Part shown: positions 7,977 to 15,884 of the stretch, piece by piece
Numbering within the stretch: position 1 is the stretch's first letter
Layout: the number at the start of each line of letters is the position of its first letter
Origin: Marinimicrobium hydrolyticum
GTDB lineage: Bacteria; Pseudomonadota; Gammaproteobacteria; Pseudomonadales; Cellvibrionaceae
DNA: 64,000 nucleotides
Direction of reading: 5' to 3'
Assembly: GCF_030848505.1 (NCBI RefSeq)
Contig: NZ_JAVDDU010000010.1
Location: forward strand, 62,001-126,000
Program-made: the position numbers and the translations under genes
Notes under the pieces: model-generated
The model's database searches: none
The model's input: only the letters and a program-made list of their open reading frames with translations
Told to the model about the DNA's origin: nothing

Positions 7977-8571
7977 TAAACTTAACTCCGCGTATTATGT
8001 TGAAGAGATACTCACCTGTCGCAACTGGATCGAAGGGTGGATTCATCTCAGCCACCACTTCAGCTTGCGGATTAGTTATATAAACAGTAGCTGCGTGAAC
8101 CACGTCGTAGTTCATGTCATCGGCGCCTCGCTTTGCCAATCTGTAGAAACTTCCCAGCCCTTTGATCAAGGTGTCTATCTGTTCTTTTTCCCCGGTAATA
8201 CCGATATAATTCGGATGAAAATATTCCAGATATTCCCCTAGCACAGCGCGGTCCCTATCAGGGTCGACGGCAAGAAAGATAACTCTAGGCAGCCGGTCCG
8301 GCCGAACTCTCAAGCTCAAGTCAGCCCGAACGGCCTCAAGATTGGCCAGAGTAAATGGACAGACATCCGGACAGGTGGTGAAACCGACAAATATGATTGA
8401 CCAGTGGCCCTTTAGAGCGTCTAACCCAAATTTCTCACCATACTGATCCTCCATCGAAAACTCTGGAAGCGTCTTGGGTGGCTTGACCTGTTTGTACTGG
8501 CTGGCACCTAAAGTCCAAGCTGAGACCAGGGATAGCGTAAACAAAAGAGTAAAGCCTAATGAGACTTTCAT
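7969..8571 (-). CDS. SCO1/SenC-family copper chaperone/thiol oxidoreductase
   Basis: This 200-residue exported protein has an N-terminal membrane anchor or signal (residues 1-23) and a thioredoxin-like domain. The Cu-binding motif TTCPDVCP is near residue 70 and the third ligand histidine is in VVHAATVYI near residue 160. SCO proteins insert copper into, or reduce the cysteines of, CuA centres in cytochrome oxidase and related enzymes. No oxidase subunit is encoded nearby. The ATG overlaps the end of the ABC ATPase gene by one base, and the stop overlaps the PCu(A)C gene, which points to coordinated translation with both. Confidence 0.92.
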   Translation of the reverse strand: MKVSLGFTLLFTLSLVSAWTLGASQYKQVKPPKTLPEFSMEDQYGEKFGLDALKGHWSIIFVGFTTCPDVCPFTLANLEAVRADLSLRVRPDRLPRVIFLAVDPDRDRAVLGEYLEYFHPNYIGITGEKEQIDTLIKGLGSFYRLAKRGADDMNYDVVHAATVYITNPQAEVVAEMNPPFDPVATGEYLFNIIRGVKFND

Positions 8572-9431
8572 CAGTGTCCTCCCGAGCCTTCAAAGGCCTT
8601 AAGACTTTCTGAACGGATCTGTGAAAGGCATTGCTTTTTGAGCTCGATAAATTCTTCCGAAGTGGATATCTCTGGGTTCCGAGGCCTCTCCAGGCCAACT
8701 CGGAAATCAGAAATTATTGAGCCTGGACTTGCACTCATCACAAGTACTCGGTCTGCGAGAAATATCGCTTCATCCACATCGTGAGTGATGAAAAGTACTG
8801 TCGTGCCGAACTCCGACCAGATATTGAGAAGGCTTTCCTGCATCATCAGTCGAGTCTGCGCGTCCAGGGCTCCGAACGGCTCGTCCATCAACAGGACACT
8901 TGGATAATTTGCCAATGCTCTGGCAATACCAACACGTTGCTGCATACCACCAGAAAGCTCTCCTGGAAGGCACTTAGCCGAGTTTGACAAACCGATCATA
9001 GACAGCAAAGTGTTGGCGATTGACTTACATTCTGTGGAACTATATCCGGCAATCCTGGGACCAAAGGCGATGTTGTCATGAACAGTTTTCCATGGAAAAA
9101 GGGAGTACTGCTGAAAGACCATCCCTCTCTCAGGGGATGGGCCTTTCACGGGTTTTCCATCAACCAGAATTTTCCCTGAGGAGGGACTTACATAGCCAGC
9201 CACAGCATTCAAAAGAGTTGACTTTCCGCACCCGGATGGACCAAGTATGCATACAAACTCTCCAGGAGTTATGTTCAAGGTTGTCTCTGTTATTGCAAGC
9301 TTCTTTGTTAGTCCTGAACCAAATGAAATACTTACATTGTCTATGCTGATTTGCCCTTTAGACGTAGACTGCTTTTCTCCCAGTCGTCGTCCTGCTTTCT
9401 TTTCCATCGACACTACGCCACCTAAGTTCAT
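8571..9431 (-). CDS. ABC transporter ATPase, nitrate/sulfonate/taurine type
   Basis: This 286-residue cytoplasmic ATPase has Walker A GPSGCGKST near residue 83, the signature LSGGMQQRVGIARAL, Walker B VLLMDEPFGALD and the switch histidine in FITHDVDEA. The D-loop and the downstream pattern match the SsuB/TauB/NrtD group. An extra N-terminal stretch of about 25 residues precedes the usual start. The ATG at 9429-9431 overlaps the stop of the membrane-protein gene (ATGA). It would power the single BPD permease encoded 0.7 kb upstream and its binding protein. Confidence 0.9.
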   Translation of the reverse strand: MNLGGVVSMEKKAGRRLGEKQSTSKGQISIDNVSISFGSGLTKKLAITETTLNITPGEFVCILGPSGCGKSTLLNAVAGYVSPSSGKILVDGKPVKGPSPERGMVFQQYSLFPWKTVHDNIAFGPRIAGYSSTECKSIANTLLSMIGLSNSAKCLPGELSGGMQQRVGIARALANYPSVLLMDEPFGALDAQTRLMMQESLLNIWSEFGTTVLFITHDVDEAIFLADRVLVMSASPGSIISDFRVGLERPRNPEISTSEEFIELKKQCLSQIRSESLKAFEGSGGH

Positions 9432-10108
9432 CTTGTTCTCCCAATTTCTTTGGATTCCGACAACTCATCACCAGAAACACTCTGAGATGCAGCCACATAT
9501 ACACTGATAATAAGCAAGGTAAATCCGATTGAGCTAAGCCAAGGTCCGATCGGTTCAATCCAAAGAGAAGTTGATACCCCTAAACCCAACATAGCAAGGC
9601 CAACAACCCAGGTAGGCGTCGAACAACAAACCACCCAGTACAAGCTTATCGATGCTACGCCGACGCAACCTGCACCCATGCCAGCTGTAGCACCAGACGT
9701 TCTCGCCAAGAAAGTAGAACATGACTTTCTCCGGCCTCTAATCAATAACACGTAGGTCGCTACTAGAGCACTAAGAACGAAGACTGCCAACATTTTTGCG
9801 GGCGCTAGAACCAGGCTCCACTCCGATAAACCCAGACCGAAGTCGTAGTTCATATATCCAATTTCGACAAGCCACTCTTGCCGGATAATATAGATTTGGT
9901 CCCTCAAGGACGGCGTAGATGAAATAATCATTCGAATGCTGGATATCCAGTCGTAAAAGTTGACGTAGTTAGGAAGACTCCCAAATCGCACTACTAAACT
10001 CAGCATGAGAAACATGTAATAAGATAGAGTTAGCCCAATCGCTATTAACCACCAACGCAAGGCATTGTTTGCAATAGTTCGTACGATGACGGACGCAATT
10101 CTAGCCAT
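9428..10108 (-). CDS. Unrecognised multi-spanning membrane protein in ABC operon
   Basis: I do not recognise this 226-residue protein. It has about six hydrophobic segments (near residues 17-40, 100-120, 135-165, 165-185 and 190-210). A loop of about 60 residues after the first segment is probably periplasmic and contains SLRDQIYIIRQEWLVEIGY. Cysteines cluster in MGAGCVGVAS and VVCCSTPTWVVG. There is no EAA loop, so it is not a second ABC permease. It sits 7 bp after the permease gene and overlaps the ATPase gene, so it belongs to the transporter unit. The paired cysteines beside copper chaperone genes raise the possibility of metal handling, which is speculation. Confidence 0.7.
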   Translation of the reverse strand: MARIASVIVRTIANNALRWWLIAIGLTLSYYMFLMLSLVVRFGSLPNYVNFYDWISSIRMIISSTPSLRDQIYIIRQEWLVEIGYMNYDFGLGLSEWSLVLAPAKMLAVFVLSALVATYVLLIRGRRKSCSTFLARTSGATAGMGAGCVGVASISLYWVVCCSTPTWVVGLAMLGLGVSTSLWIEPIGPWLSSIGFTLLIISVYVAASQSVSGDELSESKEIGRTR

Positions 10109-10115
10109 GACATCA

Positions 10116-11126
10116 CTACCTCAGTTTTCTATTCCAGCGCAGCATGGGCCTGGTAATGAGTCTGACCAAGTATGTGGACAATGAACCCAGCGCCCCAATA
10201 ACTAACATTCCAACCACGATATCTGTGTAGTTAATCATTGAGTAGGCATGCCAAGTAAAGTAGCCGATACCGAACTGACCAGAAATTATTTCCCCGGCCA
10301 GCAGGGAGAACCAACTGATACCCATGCCAATGGCCAAGCCTGCGGCGATGCTCGGCATGGCTGCCGGCAGCACGACATGCCAGAAAACCTGGGCACGATT
10401 TGCTCCAAGTGATTGTGCTGCACGGACCAAAACCTCTGGGGTTTGCTCAACACCGTGCACGGTATTCAGAATTATTGGAAATAGCGCTCCCAGCAAGGTG
10501 ATGTAAATAATCGATGCTTCTTCCGTCGGCCACATAAGAATGGCTAGCGGAATCCACGCTACCGCAGGAATGGGTCGTATAATTTCGATATAGGGAAGTA
10601 TCGCAGATCGAGCTGTGCGCGAACGGCCCACTATCAAACCAATTACGATGCCAAGAACTACCGCTATGCTGTAGGCAAAAAATATCCTACGCAGGCTCAC
10701 AAGTACGTGAGTGTGAAACGCAGGATCAAAGAAGTGTCTGGAAAACGCATCCCCCACAAGCAACGGAGCGGGGACATGCTCGAAATTCACAAAATAGTTG
10801 AATTTATAGAGGGTAGCCCAGTGCCAGAGAAATAGACCGATAGTTACTGATATCGCCCCGACTGCGATAGCCCGAATAGGAAGCTGTCCAAATAAATGTG
10901 CAAGCTTGTATAAAACAGAGTTTCTATGAGCCATTGGATCCAAGGGTCCGTCGGCAATACTCCCCACTCCTAAGGCCTTCTGCTTACCCATTGAACCGGC
11001 AACATCACTGCCGTCGACATTACTCTCCGCTTTGTCTAAATATGCTGCTCTCATATTCATGCACTCGTTTCGTTTATCGTTCGCGCTGAAATCAGGCTGC
11101 CCGTAAGGAGGGCAGCCTGGCATCAT
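10116..11126 (-). CDS. ABC transporter permease, nitrate/sulfonate/taurine type
   Basis: This inner-membrane permease has up to 336 residues. A long hydrophilic N-terminal stretch (residues 1-75) precedes about six or seven membrane segments. The BPD-permease EAA loop reads AAQSLGANRAQVFWHVVLPAAMPSI in two adjoining parts near residues 235-260. IRPIPAVAWIPLAI is typical of the SsuC/TauC group. It pairs with the solute-binding protein gene ending 4 bp upstream. The first ATG (11126) lacks a clear ribosome site. ATGs at 11060 and 11054 would remove 22-24 residues, so the N-terminus is uncertain. Confidence 0.88.
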   Translation of the reverse strand: MMPGCPPYGQPDFSANDKRNECMNMRAAYLDKAESNVDGSDVAGSMGKQKALGVGSIADGPLDPMAHRNSVLYKLAHLFGQLPIRAIAVGAISVTIGLFLWHWATLYKFNYFVNFEHVPAPLLVGDAFSRHFFDPAFHTHVLVSLRRIFFAYSIAVVLGIVIGLIVGRSRTARSAILPYIEIIRPIPAVAWIPLAILMWPTEEASIIYITLLGALFPIILNTVHGVEQTPEVLVRAAQSLGANRAQVFWHVVLPAAMPSIAAGLAIGMGISWFSLLAGEIISGQFGIGYFTWHAYSMINYTDIVVGMLVIGALGSLSTYLVRLITRPMLRWNRKLR

Positions 11127-11130
11127 GGTT

Positions 11131-12510
11131 CTAGTCTACTGAGGCGAGAAGCTCTCTTTGGGTTTCAATGGCGCCATTAAGGTCCATCACGACGCCTTCT
11201 GTCTTAGCCGCATAAGCATCCGCCTCTGGCTTGCGCAGAAAGGTTGTGAACCCCTCACTGTTCTTGACGAAAAAGGCCGTCTTCCCAAACAGTTTCAGGC
11301 CGGTTTCCTTGTCGTAAACGTAGCTGGCATTAAGTTTTGCTCCGGTATCTTGAAAGCTTGCAATCGCCGATAGAAACTCGGGGAATGTTTCGTAGGTAGA
11401 AATTCCGTCCCGTGAGTGCCAGATTTCCATTGGCCGCCCTACGTTTGCTTCAACCGGGTCAACAATGGATTCCTTTAGCTTGAGGTAATCGATACCCAGT
11501 TCCTTGTAGGCCTGGATGAGATACTCCTCAGTGATCCACTCGTCAAAATCCAGGGGGGCTATATCCATCTCTTTGGCAAGGACTCCATGGTTGAACTTCA
11601 ATGCATCCACCCATTTGTCTTTGATGCTAGGCTCTAGGGTCAGGTGGCCACCTTCAGAGAAGTATATGTACAGGACTTCTTTCTCTACGCCAGTCCAACC
11701 TTCCATTTTCTCAACCGCTCGCATCGGGTCTTCGCGTATCCATTCTCCCGCTTCATGTATCGCCTTCACAAAGGCGACGGCCACTTCCGGATATTTGTCC
11801 AGGAAATCCTGCCGAACTACCACGCCGTGAAGGTAAGGAATGCCGGTCTCGCTGCCATCGTAGATTTTCCGGGCTGTACCGCGGAACTCCATGAGTTCTG
11901 ACCAGGGGCAGAAGTCGGCGTGTGCATCGATTCGACCCGCGGCAATGTTGGCCGCACCCACCGCGGGGCTCTGATTCTTCAAGACATACTGGCTGCTGGA
12001 AATTTCAGCATCCTGCATGGCTTTGAGCAGCATGCCCCAGGCCGCGCTTCCGACAGGGACCGAAACTTCACGCCCGACTAGGTCTTCAAGCTGATAAATA
12101 TCGGATGCAACCGGAACCACAATGGCGTTACCACTGCCTTTCAGGTTGTAGCCTGTACCAGCTATGTACTTGGTCCGAATTGAGTCGGTTTTCTGGAAGT
12201 TGGCACCGTTAACGATCAGCGGATAATCCCCCATCACGCCAAAGTTGAGGCGGTTAGCCATCATCTGGTTGGTAATTGGTCCGCCGGAGGAATAGTCGCT
12301 CCAGCTGATATCGTACTTCGCGTTCTTGTACTTCCCCGTTGTGGGCAAATGCTTTTCCAGAAGCTTCAGCTCCTTGACCACAATACCGGCTGTGTAGGTA
12401 TCGGTGCACATACTTTGGTGACCGATAGCAATACGAATTGTCTCGGCCTGTACCGACACGGCCATGACTGACAATAGCAGCGCTGCTACTAATCTCTTAT
12501 AGATTGACAT
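11131..12510 (-). CDS. Periplasmic ABC solute-binding protein with NosL-like C-terminal domain
   Basis: This 459-residue exported protein has a signal peptide ending VQAE near residue 23. Residues 24-345 form an NMT1/TauA-like binding fold, with GVMGDYPLIVNGANF and VPVGSAAWGMLLKAMQDAEI. Residues about 350-459 follow the NosL pattern: FPEFLSAIASF, ASYVYDKETG, TAFFVKNSEGF and EADAYAAKTEGVVMDL. The cysteine of the NosL CGM copper motif is not present. TauA-type proteins normally end after about 320 residues, so this looks like a domain fusion. The ATG follows AAGGGGAA. It heads the transporter unit with SCO1 and PCu(A)C genes, so binding of a copper complex, or of a substrate processed by a copper enzyme, is possible. 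Confidence 0.85.
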   Translation of the reverse strand: MSIYKRLVAALLLSVMAVSVQAETIRIAIGHQSMCTDTYTAGIVVKELKLLEKHLPTTGKYKNAKYDISWSDYSSGGPITNQMMANRLNFGVMGDYPLIVNGANFQKTDSIRTKYIAGTGYNLKGSGNAIVVPVASDIYQLEDLVGREVSVPVGSAAWGMLLKAMQDAEISSSQYVLKNQSPAVGAANIAAGRIDAHADFCPWSELMEFRGTARKIYDGSETGIPYLHGVVVRQDFLDKYPEVAVAFVKAIHEAGEWIREDPMRAVEKMEGWTGVEKEVLYIYFSEGGHLTLEPSIKDKWVDALKFNHGVLAKEMDIAPLDFDEWITEEYLIQAYKELGIDYLKLKESIVDPVEANVGRPMEIWHSRDGISTYETFPEFLSAIASFQDTGAKLNASYVYDKETGLKLFGKTAFFVKNSEGFTTFLRKPEADAYAAKTEGVVMDLNGAIETQRELLASVD

Positions 12511-12563
12511 TTCATTTCCCCTTAATTGGATTAGATTGAGTAATGCCAGACAGCTTGGCTCAA

Positions 12564-12587
12564 CTTGTATTGCTATGTTATGACCAC
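12564..12587. promoter_or_regulatory. CTTGTA...TTATGAC motif upstream of the binding-protein gene
   Basis: The plus strand shows CTTGTATTGC followed by TATGTTATGACC, 54 bp before the solute-binding protein start. CTTGTA-N-T and GTTATGA are also present in the inverted repeat before gntR, and TTATGACCAC recurs beside the perfect palindrome at 2550. It may be a binding site for the same regulator. Confidence 0.3.
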
Positions 12588-12939
12588 CACCATTAGAGTT
12601 GCATTTGTCGTGCCATTGGCTCTAAGCGGGCCACCAAGTTATGCTTAAGTGCTTATTTCTTAGAGAATTTTTTCGCCAGGAATAGGATGGCGTCATCTGA
12701 ACCGTTCTCGGCAGCACCTTCAAAAAGGCTCCCACACAGTGCAGCCAAGACCAGAATGGAGTGCCATCGCAGTGCATCTAGACCAGGCGCGTCGATGTTG
12801 AGCAGTACAAGAGGACAACTACGGGATAGGGACATTCAGGCGCTTTCTATGCGCCCACCTTCATTTAACGAGAGAGGAAACTCGAGCGGTTAATGCCAAC
12901 AAAGAACCAGTCTTGCAAGAGGGGAGAGGATCGTCAGAA
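12588..12939. other. Non-coding gap between porin and transporter operon
   Basis: This is about 350 bp without a convincing gene. Short frames on both strands (12653-12835 minus, 12687-12893 plus) overlap each other, lack ribosome sites and resemble no family I recognise. The stretch should hold the transporter operon promoter. No further repeat was seen. Confidence 0.5.
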
Positions 12940-12969
12940 AGCAACAAATAGCTCCAGCTATCTGTTGCT
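12940..12969 (-). terminator. Rho-independent terminator of the porin gene
   Basis: A near-perfect stem pairs AGCAACAAATAGCT with AGCTATCTGTTGCT across a two-base loop (13 of 14 pairs). It starts 29 bp past the porin stop and is followed on the minus strand by the short T-rich TTTCT. It separates the porin transcript from the transporter operon. Confidence 0.6.
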
Positions 12970-12998
12970 TCTTCCGATCAAGTAGCGGAGTTCACTGA

Positions 12999-14198
12999 CT
13001 AGAAGACGTACTGCAGCTGGAATCGATGGTCAGAATGTTCTGCAGCACTAACGTCAGCCGAAACGATTTCCATGCGGTATCTAAGGGACAGACCTTCCAC
13101 AAACCCGCCGAGATTGTACGTAACGTCAAAATCCGTCGCATTTCGGTCAACGGCGTTCTTGTAGTCGAATACCGCGTAACTAAGTTTGATATCAAGGTTT
13201 GGAAATGTATAAAACAAGGAAACCTTGAAGGAATCTCCCGCGTCAGAATTTTCCATTGTTTCCAGCATATTGTTGGTAAACATTGGTCCAGTCGAAAAGT
13301 TGTATGGCGCCAGGAAAGCCCCATTGTTGACGCTGCCGGGCTCCTCAGCCACATTATTGTAGCCAACGACAAGCCTCGCCCGGTTAAAGGATAGCCCACC
13401 TTGTACCCCAAACATCGTGGAATCTACCTCCCCCAAGAGGGCGTCGCCACTTTCACTTTGGGTTCCGTATTGAACTTCCACAAAGGGAGCCAAACTCCCA
13501 CCGAACGTGTACCCAGCATGACCGTAGAAGGTACTGAACAAGTCGTCAAAGTCATAGTACCAGCCGGAAATCGAAAGCCCCGCATTGTTGTACCTGGCCC
13601 CAAGAATTAGGGTTCCCGCCGTTTCCTCCTGTTCGACACCGTAGCGACCAGTAGACCAGGTTCCGACATTGACGAACTGGTCACTATTCCGCATTTTTAC
13701 CCGGGTAATGTAGCTCGCCTCCAATGAGACATTGGCAATGCTCTTGTTGGAAAAACTTACCCCCTCGTAAGTAATGGGGATAATGAAGGCATCACTGGGG
13801 TTCGCCATGGGCGTCGCAATTCTCTGTCTCCCGACAGTGAGCGCGCTGGATCCGGCGGCCAAGTTAAAGTACGCCTCCCCGAGAACCTCCAGATCGCTTC
13901 CCATCCGACCATCTACTTCAGCCGGATCACTTGCGTTCAGACCAAGATCTTGTGCGGTATAGTAGCCAACACCCATCTTGAAAAACCCCAATCTGGCTGT
14001 TTCTGCACGGAGCAAACCACCTACCGCTAGCCCGGTTTGATCTGGACGCTGGTCGAACTCACGCATGTTGTAATAGGAACGAATATTCCCGCTGACTGTT
14101 CCTTCACTGAAGGCGGACTTAAGATCCGGCGCTGCGTAAGCGATGCAAGGACATCCCATACCCAGCGCCAGCGCCATGCCCATTTTTTTGACTTTCAT
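12999..14198 (-). CDS. Outer-membrane porin
   Basis: This 399-residue exported beta-barrel has a signal peptide ending AYAAPD near residue 23. The barrel starts with FSEGTVSGNIRSYYNMRE and continues as alternating aromatic strands, ending in the C-terminal phenylalanine motif RFQLQYVF required for outer-membrane insertion. The layout resembles the OprD-like and OprO-like porins of Pseudomonas relatives, many of which serve one solute. Directly upstream of an ABC importer on the same strand, it is likely the outer-membrane entry for that substrate. The start follows an AGGAG ribosome site. A CTTGTA motif lies 113 bp upstream. Confidence 0.85.
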   Translation of the reverse strand: MKVKKMGMALALGMGCPCIAYAAPDLKSAFSEGTVSGNIRSYYNMREFDQRPDQTGLAVGGLLRAETARLGFFKMGVGYYTAQDLGLNASDPAEVDGRMGSDLEVLGEAYFNLAAGSSALTVGRQRIATPMANPSDAFIIPITYEGVSFSNKSIANVSLEASYITRVKMRNSDQFVNVGTWSTGRYGVEQEETAGTLILGARYNNAGLSISGWYYDFDDLFSTFYGHAGYTFGGSLAPFVEVQYGTQSESGDALLGEVDSTMFGVQGGLSFNRARLVVGYNNVAEEPGSVNNGAFLAPYNFSTGPMFTNNMLETMENSDAGDSFKVSLFYTFPNLDIKLSYAVFDYKNAVDRNATDFDVTYNLGGFVEGLSLRYRMEIVSADVSAAEHSDHRFQLQYVF

Positions 14199-14310
14199 AC
14201 TAGCTCCTCGATTTCAATTGAATGGTATTAACGCCCTCAATTCCCTCAAGCTAAAGGTGGTTGAGGTTGGTCTGGTGGTGGTCAATGACAGCGAAGCTGT
14301 CTCGAGTCAA

Positions 14311-14334
14311 CTTGTACTAACATGGCAATATGGC
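14311..14334. promoter_or_regulatory. CTTGTA motif upstream of the porin gene
   Basis: The plus strand reads TCAACTTGTACTAACATGGC, closely like TCAACTTGTATTGCTATG before the solute-binding protein gene (12561 onward). Both lie 50-120 bp before a start codon of the same island. A shared regulator is inferred. Confidence 0.3.
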
Positions 14335-14639
14335 TCGCAGTAAAATCTGCTATTTTTGTGCCAACCATCATAACGCCACCACAAACGTCAACTAACGCGT
14401 TGTATTTCATTTGTTTTGTTTAACTTTTTGGTCACAGGTTTTCCTCCAAAAAATGTTCAAGCATTCTTTTTTTTGCAACAATTAGGGACGATCTCGATAT
14501 TAGTGGTCTATTCTTGGAACGCTTGAAATCTCCCGACTAGGACAATTAGTACAAGCATTTGGCCGCTGTAGCGTTCATGAGGCACTACCGGCATGATAAG
14601 GCGCGCGGAAATGTACCTGATCCTTGTCACTCTGCTCAC

Positions 14640-14900
14640 AGGCACTCAAAACCTGTAACTAAGCCCACTGGGAAGAGCCGCTAAGGCCGAGGGTTTTCGG
14701 AAGGGTGGGTGAATATAAGCGTGTTGCAGGTCCGTTAGGCCCTGCACAAAAGCTCTGTAGCGCGAACGCATTAGCGTCTCGGGCATTGCGGCTGGTTCTC
14801 CTTGACGGCAGCTCCAGAAGCGGGATGGGTAATCGAAGCCACAGCCAGTGGGGTAAGAGTGCGGAATTACTCACGCCAAGCAAGTAGCACTGGGCCGGTC
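14640..14900. other. Structured non-coding stretch upstream of transposase scar
   Basis: The stretch 14400-14940 has no credible gene. Between 14640 and 14900 several short hairpins follow one another, for example GCAGGTCCGTTAGGCCCTGC and ACGCATTAGCGT. The base composition is more GC-rich than the AT-rich flank at 14380-14480. It could be left-end DNA of the degenerate IS110-like element that follows, or an independent structured RNA. Nothing identifies it further. Confidence 0.3.
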
Positions 14901-14978
14901 AAACACTTCTCCATAAGTCGTTTAATCCACAACTAGTATCGAGTCCGTGATCGTCGCAGTGGTTGCCGTGAGGGTGAT

Positions 14979-15098
14979 GCAGGGCGCCATGATCCTCGAG
15001 CAAAAGCCTTTTATGACTCGTTAGTTGCTCGGGGCAAGAAGAAGATCCAGGCTCAACGCGCAGTGATGAGAAAATATCTGACGGGAATGTGGGCTTGA
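14979..15098 (+). pseudogene. C-terminal fragment of a probable IS110-family transposase
   Basis: About 39 codons in one frame end at a TGA at 15096-15098. They read HDPRAKAFYDSL, then VARGKKKIQAQRAVMRKYL and TGMWA, the pattern of the C-terminal end of IS110-family transposases (NP..RAFY..L.ARGK....A...RKLL). No DEDD catalytic domain, start codon or serine region is present upstream, so only a scar remains. It is on the opposite strand from the flanking genes. The element boundaries cannot be defined. Confidence 0.55.
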
Positions 15099-15121
15099 AT
15101 TAAGAATGAAACCGCTTTCGA

Positions 15122-15146
15122 CTCCTCACTGCTGTTCAGTGAGGAG
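15122..15146. terminator. Perfect 10-bp hairpin downstream of the transposase scar
   Basis: CTCCTCACTG and CAGTGAGGAG pair without mismatch around a five-base loop. It lies 24 bp after the transposase-fragment stop. There is no T-tract on either side, so factor-independent termination is doubtful; it may mark an old element end. Confidence 0.3.
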
Positions 15147-15252
15147 CATATGGAAGCTTGACTTGGAACAGAGTATCTACACGGACGTATGTCCGGGCGT
15201 GTCTGCTCCGCTCGCAGCGCTCGGCCAAAGCCTTCAAAAAAAATCCAGGTTC

Positions 15253-15714
15253 TTATTCTTCAGAATCTTTCAACCTATCCATAGCGTCGTCAATTTTATC
15301 GCGCCATACACCAGGGTCTTTAATGCCTACGAAAGTGACTTCAGCGGCTGCAGAACCGGCAGAGTAGAACGCTAGATTACCGGTTCCGAACAGGCGTTGA
15401 AAGAGACTTTGGTCCAGCTCGATACTGCGCAAGTCTCTGATTCTTACGCTTTGTTGATTGCGGGAAACTAAACCATAGTGGCGGGAAACGCGACTGTCGT
15501 TGACGGTAAACTTCCAACTGAAGCGTTTGAATATGACAAACCCGAGCACCAGCACGGAAGCTATTAACCAGAACCATGGACTGATGTTAAAGATGTTTCT
15601 GCCCTGGCCGGTTAGAACAGATCCCAGCGACAAAAACAAAAAAACGGCGGCAAGCAAAAACCCGAACCAATAGTTTCTCCACGCCGGCCTGAGCTCAACA
15701 AGTACATTCCCCAT
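15253..15714 (-). CDS. Membrane-anchored bacterial PH-domain protein
   Basis: This 153-residue protein has two adjacent hydrophobic segments in its first 60 residues (near 15-35 and 44-62). A C-terminal bPH2/DUF304 domain follows: FTVNDSRVSRHYGLVSRNQQSVRIRDLRSIELDQSLFQRLFGTGNLAF, read in parts, shows the family core strand order and the loop before the final helix. Proteins of the YdbS type have this form; their role at the membrane is poorly known. It follows rpsA after a terminator, so it is probably transcribed separately. Confidence 0.75.
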   Translation of the reverse strand: MGNVLVELRPAWRNYWFGFLLAAVFLFLSLGSVLTGQGRNIFNISPWFWLIASVLVLGFVIFKRFSWKFTVNDSRVSRHYGLVSRNQQSVRIRDLRSIELDQSLFQRLFGTGNLAFYSAGSAAAEVTFVGIKDPGVWRDKIDDAMDRLKDSEE

Positions 15715-15833
15715 CCTAGTCTCCTCGGCTTTCCTTTGAGGTGAGCAAACACACTGGACACGCTTTGACTATGAAAGAAGTTGTGAGGGAATGCAAGAGG
15801 TGGACTGGGAGGCAAAACGGGAACGTGGCGCAT

Positions 15834-15865
15834 AAAAAAAGGCCGGCAAAATGCCGGCCTTTTTT
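15834..15865 (-). terminator. Bidirectional rho-independent terminator after rpsA
   Basis: GGCCGGCA and TGCCGGCC pair around three A residues, with seven A on one side and six T on the other. It works for rpsA on the minus strand, 19 bp past the stop codon, and could also stop plus-strand transcription. Confidence 0.92.
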
Positions 15866-15884
15866 AACGCTAAACTCGGACGAC

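Noticed and set aside
10116-11126. Two-permease ABC importer including the 9428-10108 gene
   Set aside because: Only the 10116-11126 protein has the EAA loop; the other lacks any permease motif.
12653-12835. 60-residue minus-strand frame between porin and transporter
   Set aside because: No ribosome site, no family likeness, and a plus-strand frame of equal quality overlaps it.
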